This document shows positions 6,505 through 10,122 of a stretch of 10,122 nucleotides of DNA, in pieces. Where the stretch lies: contig JAZSFK010000058.1 of NCBI GenBank assembly GCA_045532175.1, positions 1 through 10,122 on the forward strand, in the 5' to 3' direction. A program made the position numbers and the translations under genes. The stretch is from Fimenecus sp045532175 (GTDB taxonomy: Bacteria > Bacillota > Clostridia > Oscillospirales > Acutalibacteraceae). The notes under the pieces are model-generated. The model searched no databases. It had not been told where the DNA came from and worked only from the letters and a program-made list of their open reading frames with translations. Within the stretch, counting starts at the first letter, position 1. Every line of letters begins with the position of its first letter.

Positions 6505-6660
6505 AAAATGATTCTGATTTAACCAACTTACTGTACTGTGAAAACTGTCTCGACATAGTTTATAACAGAATAGAGTATAGAAATCACAAAGCAGAACAAC
6601 ATCTAAATGTGAATAATTAATCCATCATCAATTTAACTTTTCGTATTTTAAAACTCCTAC

Positions 6661-6717
6661 GAGATTAATAAAAATGCCTATGAAATTAGAAGCAACCCTC
6701 TAACCTCATAAGCATTT
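6661..6717 (-). terminator. Long-stem terminator of the restriction operon
   Basis: Bases 6699-6717 pair with 6672-6690 over 19 positions, with only wobble pairs as exceptions and an 8-base loop. On the - strand the stem is followed by a T-rich run (TTTTATTAATC). It begins six bases after the hsdR stop codon. Confidence 0.75.
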
Positions 6718-6722
6718 AATCT

Positions 6723-9700
6723 TTACACTACTGTCCCAATCCAACCATATCCTTGTACCGCCATATCGATAAAGTGACTGAGAAGCAAGTCGGTTTTCAT
6801 AACAAAAACTTCTTTATCATAGCTATCTGGAAGGTCAGCATCAAGTGATTCAACAATGACATCTTTAACCTTAGCTTTAGGTTGTTCATCTTTATACCAG
6901 TCAATCATAAACAAATTCTTCTTGTTATCTGAAAGCTTCTTATAAAGATTTTTAGCTGAAAGTTTAACTTTTTGTTCTTCTGCTTGTGTAAGTTTCTTAC
7001 CAACAACAAGCAAATCGTAGATTTCGAGCTCTTCTTCTGTTAAACCTTCAGTATCTGCTCTCTTATCTTCTTTCTGCAAGTCTTCCAGAAGTTTTACAAG
7101 TTGTTCGTAATAATCTTCATTTTCTGAACTTCCCGCGTTATAAGAATCAATGATACCTTTATAGCGTTGTGAGAACTTAATACGTGTTTGGTTCTTATTA
7201 AGCATCTGCATTAATGCTTGTTCAATAAATGCTTTCAAATCTTCAATTTCAATAGCCTTGTATTTAGCTGTCTTGATTTCTTTACGAAGCTCTTCAGCAT
7301 CAATCTTTGAAAGGTCAATTACCTTTGATTGATAAATCACAAGTTCTTGTCCATCATCGGAATTACTCTCTGCAGAAACACTTGAGTCTAACAACTGACT
7401 CATTTTTGCTCTTGCACGTGCAACCTTTTCATCATCAATCAAACGATAGAACAAACCATGAAGATATACTAATGGCGAGAATTTTTCATTATGCCATTTC
7501 TTTTCAAACACTTCGGGCTTAGATGCTTCGTAAAGATTCACAAGAGTATTGAGAATAACCTTAAATTTTTCTTTTCCGTCATCCTTTGCAATGATGCTAT
7601 CATACGCTGTTCTTAATTCATCTAATCTATCAAGAGTGTTTGTTTCGGCAATAATATCATCAAGACTGATGTTCATTGTTTTCAAGAATTCATCTGCTTC
7701 AACAATAGTTGCATCAATGTATTCAATAAGCTTATCAACATCTTTTGCAGGGAAATCATCGCCATCATCCCCTGTTGCATATTCAGACAATGCTTTTTTC
7801 ATATATTTAAACACATTGACATAATCGACAACTAAACCACTTGACTTGCCTGGATACACACGGTTTGCACGAGCGATTGCTTGCATAAGTGTATGTCCCT
7901 TCATCGGCTTGTCCAAATAAAGAGTTGAAAGGTTTGGTACGTCAAAACCTGTAAGCCACATTGCGCATACAAACACTAATTGCAATGGGTCATTTACATC
8001 TTTAAATCTATCCTCGATATCCTTACCATCCGGAGTATTAGCATTCATTTTTGCACGATGAGCAGAAATATCAAGTCCATGCTTTGCAAATTTTTCGGTT
8101 TCATCTGCGTCTTCTGATATAACAACGGCCATTTCAACCTTATTCATATAATCAAGAATAGCGGTGATTTTGTCTCTGTCTTCTTTGGTTTTTGCAGAGT
8201 TTCTTTCCTTTATGAGATTCTGCTTTTCAATTTCCCAGTAATGCTGAACCTTATCATACATTTTAACTGCAGTAAATTTATCAACAGAAACTACCATAGC
8301 TTTTCCTAAGAAACCACGTCTTGGGAAATGATATGCAATATCCTGTGCAATTTTATCAAGTCTATCTTCACGCTTAATAACCTCTAAAATACGAGAAGCA
8401 GAATTTTCAAGGAGTCTTGCTTCAGCCTCGTTGAGATTTTCTTCTTCAATGATATCAACAACGTCATCATCAAGGAAATCATTCTGAAGCCATACTGACG
8501 GAACACGTCTCGAGTAATAAAGAGGAACTGTTGAACCATCTGCAACGGACTGTGCAAAGTTATATTCAGAAACATAATTACCAAACCATTGATTAGTAAG
8601 ACGCTTTGCACCTAAAAGTGGTGTTCCTGTAAATGCTATGTAGTTAGCGTTTGGCAGAGCTGTTCTCATATTCTCTGCAAGGTCTTTATATTGTGTTCTG
8701 TGTGCTTCATCAACAAGAACAATAATATCATCACGAGTAGAAAGAACAGGATATTTCTGCCCTTTCTCATAACGGAATTTATGTATAAGAGTAAATATAA
8801 ATGATTTATTTGTCTGTAAGAATTCACGAAGTTGTTTGCCATTCTTCGGCTGACATTCTTCGTTAGCACCAATAACTTCAGTGCGAACAAAGTTTTTGTG
8901 AATCTGAGTGTCCAAATCTTCACGGTCAGTAATTACAAGGAATGTAAAATTACCGTGCATTTTTCTCTTAACCTTACGAGCAAACATAACCATTGAGTAA
9001 GATTTACCCGAACCCTGAGTATGCCAAAATACGCCCAACTTACCCTTAAGCTCTTTTCTATTCTCCATTGATTCCATAAGATTATTAACACCTAAATATT
9101 GGTGGTTTTTTGCAATAATCTTGATGGATTCGTTTTGGAATAATATGAAGTTTTCAATATAATCAATAAGTCTTGTTTTATCAAGAAGACCATCAATAAA
9201 GAAACGTATTGAACTATTGTTTGCGTCTGCAGAATTACGGATAGCTTCACGGTTAAGTCCTTCTTTTTCTGAATGCACCTTTAACCACTCAAAGAAATAA
9301 TCATAAGTAGCATTAAAAGCACCAAGCTTTGTTTCAAGACCATTTGATAACACGCAAATCTGATTAAATGCAAAAAGATTTGGAATATCTCTTTTATAGT
9401 CCTGAAGGTTTTTATTGTAGGCTTCTTCAACCTTAACAATACTATTTTTAAGTTCAATGAATACAAGTGGAAGACCATTTACAAAAATAATAACATCAGG
9501 TCTTCTGTAATATGCCTTACCCTGTATCCACATTTGAGAAACCGCAGTAAAAGTATTGTTAGTTGGTTCATCAAAATCAATGAGCTTTACAAAATCAAAG
9601 TCTTCCTTGCCGTTTTTACGAACGGTAATCTTAATACCGTTGCGGAGTTGGTTGTATAACTTGTAGTTTGTTGCAACCATATCTGTTCCGGTAAAATCAC

Positions 9701-9947
9701 GGCGAAGGTCTTTGACGATTGTTTTAATATATTGCTCGTCGATATTGGGGTTTATCTTTTTAAGAGATTCTGTGAGAACGCTCGGCAAAACACACTCCCT
9801 TTTAGAGGAGCGTCCCGTTCCGTCGTTCAAATCATCTCGCTTGTTTGGGTCGGCATCACAGGTTATGATGTCGTACTCAAAAGGAGCCTCTTTTAGTTTT
9901 GAGAGTATGGCACGTTCAATATCGTCTTCTGATATGAAGTTGCGCAT
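6723..9947 (-). CDS. hsdR: Type I restriction enzyme R subunit HsdR
   Basis: A 1074-residue motor and nuclease subunit of a type I restriction-modification complex, which translocates and cuts DNA lacking the host methylation pattern. The ATG at 9947 is preferred: AGGAGGG (9954-9960 on the - strand) precedes it by 6 bases, while an upstream start at 9986 would run into hsdS. The PD-(D/E)xK nuclease is visible as RRPD with Asp151 and IELK with Glu165 and Lys167. The SF2 translocase follows: Walker A TQGSGKS (310-316), DEAHRTQ (413-419), FTGTP (439-443), a WLTGFDVP motif near 664-671 and the Q-ARANR motif VI (689-696). A helical C-terminal region of about 300 residues matches the part that docks on HsdM/HsdS. 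No frameshift or stop is seen, and length fits the family, so the subunit should be active. It follows hsdS by 19 bases in an operon read right to left. Confidence 0.95.
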   Translation of the reverse strand: MRNFISEDDIERAILSKLKEAPFEYDIITCDADPNKRDDLNDGTGRSSKRECVLPSVLTESLKKINPNIDEQYIKTIVKDLRRDFTGTDMVATNYKLYNQLRNGIKITVRKNGKEDFDFVKLIDFDEPTNNTFTAVSQMWIQGKAYYRRPDVIIFVNGLPLVFIELKNSIVKVEEAYNKNLQDYKRDIPNLFAFNQICVLSNGLETKLGAFNATYDYFFEWLKVHSEKEGLNREAIRNSADANNSSIRFFIDGLLDKTRLIDYIENFILFQNESIKIIAKNHQYLGVNNLMESMENRKELKGKLGVFWHTQGSGKSYSMVMFARKVKRKMHGNFTFLVITDREDLDTQIHKNFVRTEVIGANEECQPKNGKQLREFLQTNKSFIFTLIHKFRYEKGQKYPVLSTRDDIIVLVDEAHRTQYKDLAENMRTALPNANYIAFTGTPLLGAKRLTNQWFGNYVSEYNFAQSVADGSTVPLYYSRRVPSVWLQNDFLDDDVVDIIEEENLNEAEARLLENSASRILEVIKREDRLDKIAQDIAYHFPRRGFLGKAMVVSVDKFTAVKMYDKVQHYWEIEKQNLIKERNSAKTKEDRDKITAILDYMNKVEMAVVISEDADETEKFAKHGLDISAHRAKMNANTPDGKDIEDRFKDVNDPLQLVFVCAMWLTGFDVPNLSTLYLDKPMKGHTLMQAIARANRVYPGKSSGLVVDYVNVFKYMKKALSEYATGDDGDDFPAKDVDKLIEYIDATIVEADEFLKTMNISLDDIIAETNTLDRLDELRTAYDSIIAKDDGKEKFKVILNTLVNLYEASKPEVFEKKWHNEKFSPLVYLHGLFYRLIDDEKVARARAKMSQLLDSSVSAESNSDDGQELVIYQSKVIDLSKIDAEELRKEIKTAKYKAIEIEDLKAFIEQALMQMLNKNQTRIKFSQRYKGIIDSYNAGSSENEDYYEQLVKLLEDLQKEDKRADTEGLTEEELEIYDLLVVGKKLTQAEEQKVKLSAKNLYKKLSDNKKNLFMIDWYKDEQPKAKVKDVIVESLDADLPDSYDKEVFVMKTDLLLSHFIDMAVQGYGWIGTVV

Positions 9948-9966
9948 ATACGTCCCTCCTTTAATC

Positions 9967-10122
9967 TTAAACTTCAAGTTTACCACTCATAAGGCGCGGT
10001 AATAATAAGTCGCGTTGTTTGATGAGATTTTCATTTTGTTTAGCCAAAAACGATATTTCGTCATAAAGTGTTTTTACTTGCTTATCAAAACTCTCCATTA
10101 ACTCTCTTGGGAAGTCGGATCG
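9967..10122 (-). CDS. hsdS: Type I restriction specificity subunit HsdS, C-terminal end only
   Basis: The last 51 codons of a gene entering from the right edge. The reading ends QRDLLLPRLMSGKLEV, the hallmark C-terminus of HsdS specificity subunits (RDLLLPRLMSG). Before it lies a heptad-patterned helix (residues around ESFDKQVKTLYDEISFL), the second conserved spacer helix that sets the distance between the two DNA-recognition domains. HsdS dictates the split target sequence for both methylation and restriction. The stop lies 19 bases before the hsdR ATG, and that gap carries only the hsdR ribosome binding site, so the two are co-transcribed. The recognition domains, and presumably hsdM, are outside the window. 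Confidence 0.92.
   Translation of the reverse strand, partial: RSDFPRELMESFDKQVKTLYDEISFLAKQNENLIKQRDLLLPRLMSGKLEV

Noticed and set aside
9948..9986. Upstream ATG for hsdR
   Set aside because: It would overlap the hsdS end and place the strong AGGAGGG inside the coding region; 9947 has proper spacing.
1..10122. CRISPR arrays, tRNA or rRNA genes
   Set aside because: No regularly spaced direct repeats and no recognisable tRNA or rRNA segments were seen on either strand.

Overview
The window looks like an accessory region of a low-GC Firmicute, probably a gut Clostridia/Oscillospiraceae-type bacterium. This rests on AT-rich DNA, strong AGGAGG-type ribosome binding sites, sigma-70-like promoters, a secreted protein with a clostridial-style amphipathic tail, and the flavour of the relaxase and HsdR proteins. 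The species cannot be named from sequence alone.

Left part (1-4236, all + strand): the 3' part of a conjugative relaxase of a mobilizable or integrative-conjugative element; then a stretch without a credible gene that has a near-consensus promoter (1569-1597), at least six hairpins and a strong intrinsic terminator (2001-2035), best read as a structured RNA of about 430 nt; then an apparently intact ClpP protease followed 24 nt later by a divergent ClpX-like AAA+ ATPase with an unfamiliar C-terminal domain. The ATPase keeps the ATPase motifs and an LGF tripeptide where ClpX has its ClpP-docking IGF loop. The pore-1 GYVG motif is replaced by GCRG, the RKH loop is absent and there is no N-terminal zinc domain. 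ClpP, the unfoldase and the RNA may form one element-borne module: the RNA could be a stand-alone product or an attenuating leader of clpP. That is the most promising undescribed system here.

Middle part (4237-6133): a perfect 11-bp hairpin, a small HAD-family phosphatase gene broken by one in-frame amber stop, a second promoter-hairpin-terminator unit (about 170 nt RNA, 4905-5075), and a secreted Ig-like protein. A motif GCCGCGAC and an inverted pair GTAGGTTAA/TTAACCTAC recur around the HAD/RNA segment and may mark its edges.

Right part (6134-10122): a non-coding stretch of about 590 bases packed with palindromes (6324-6504), then on the - strand the end of a type I restriction-modification operon: partial hsdS followed by complete hsdR, closed by a 19-bp-stem terminator. 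hsdM and most of hsdS would lie beyond the right edge.
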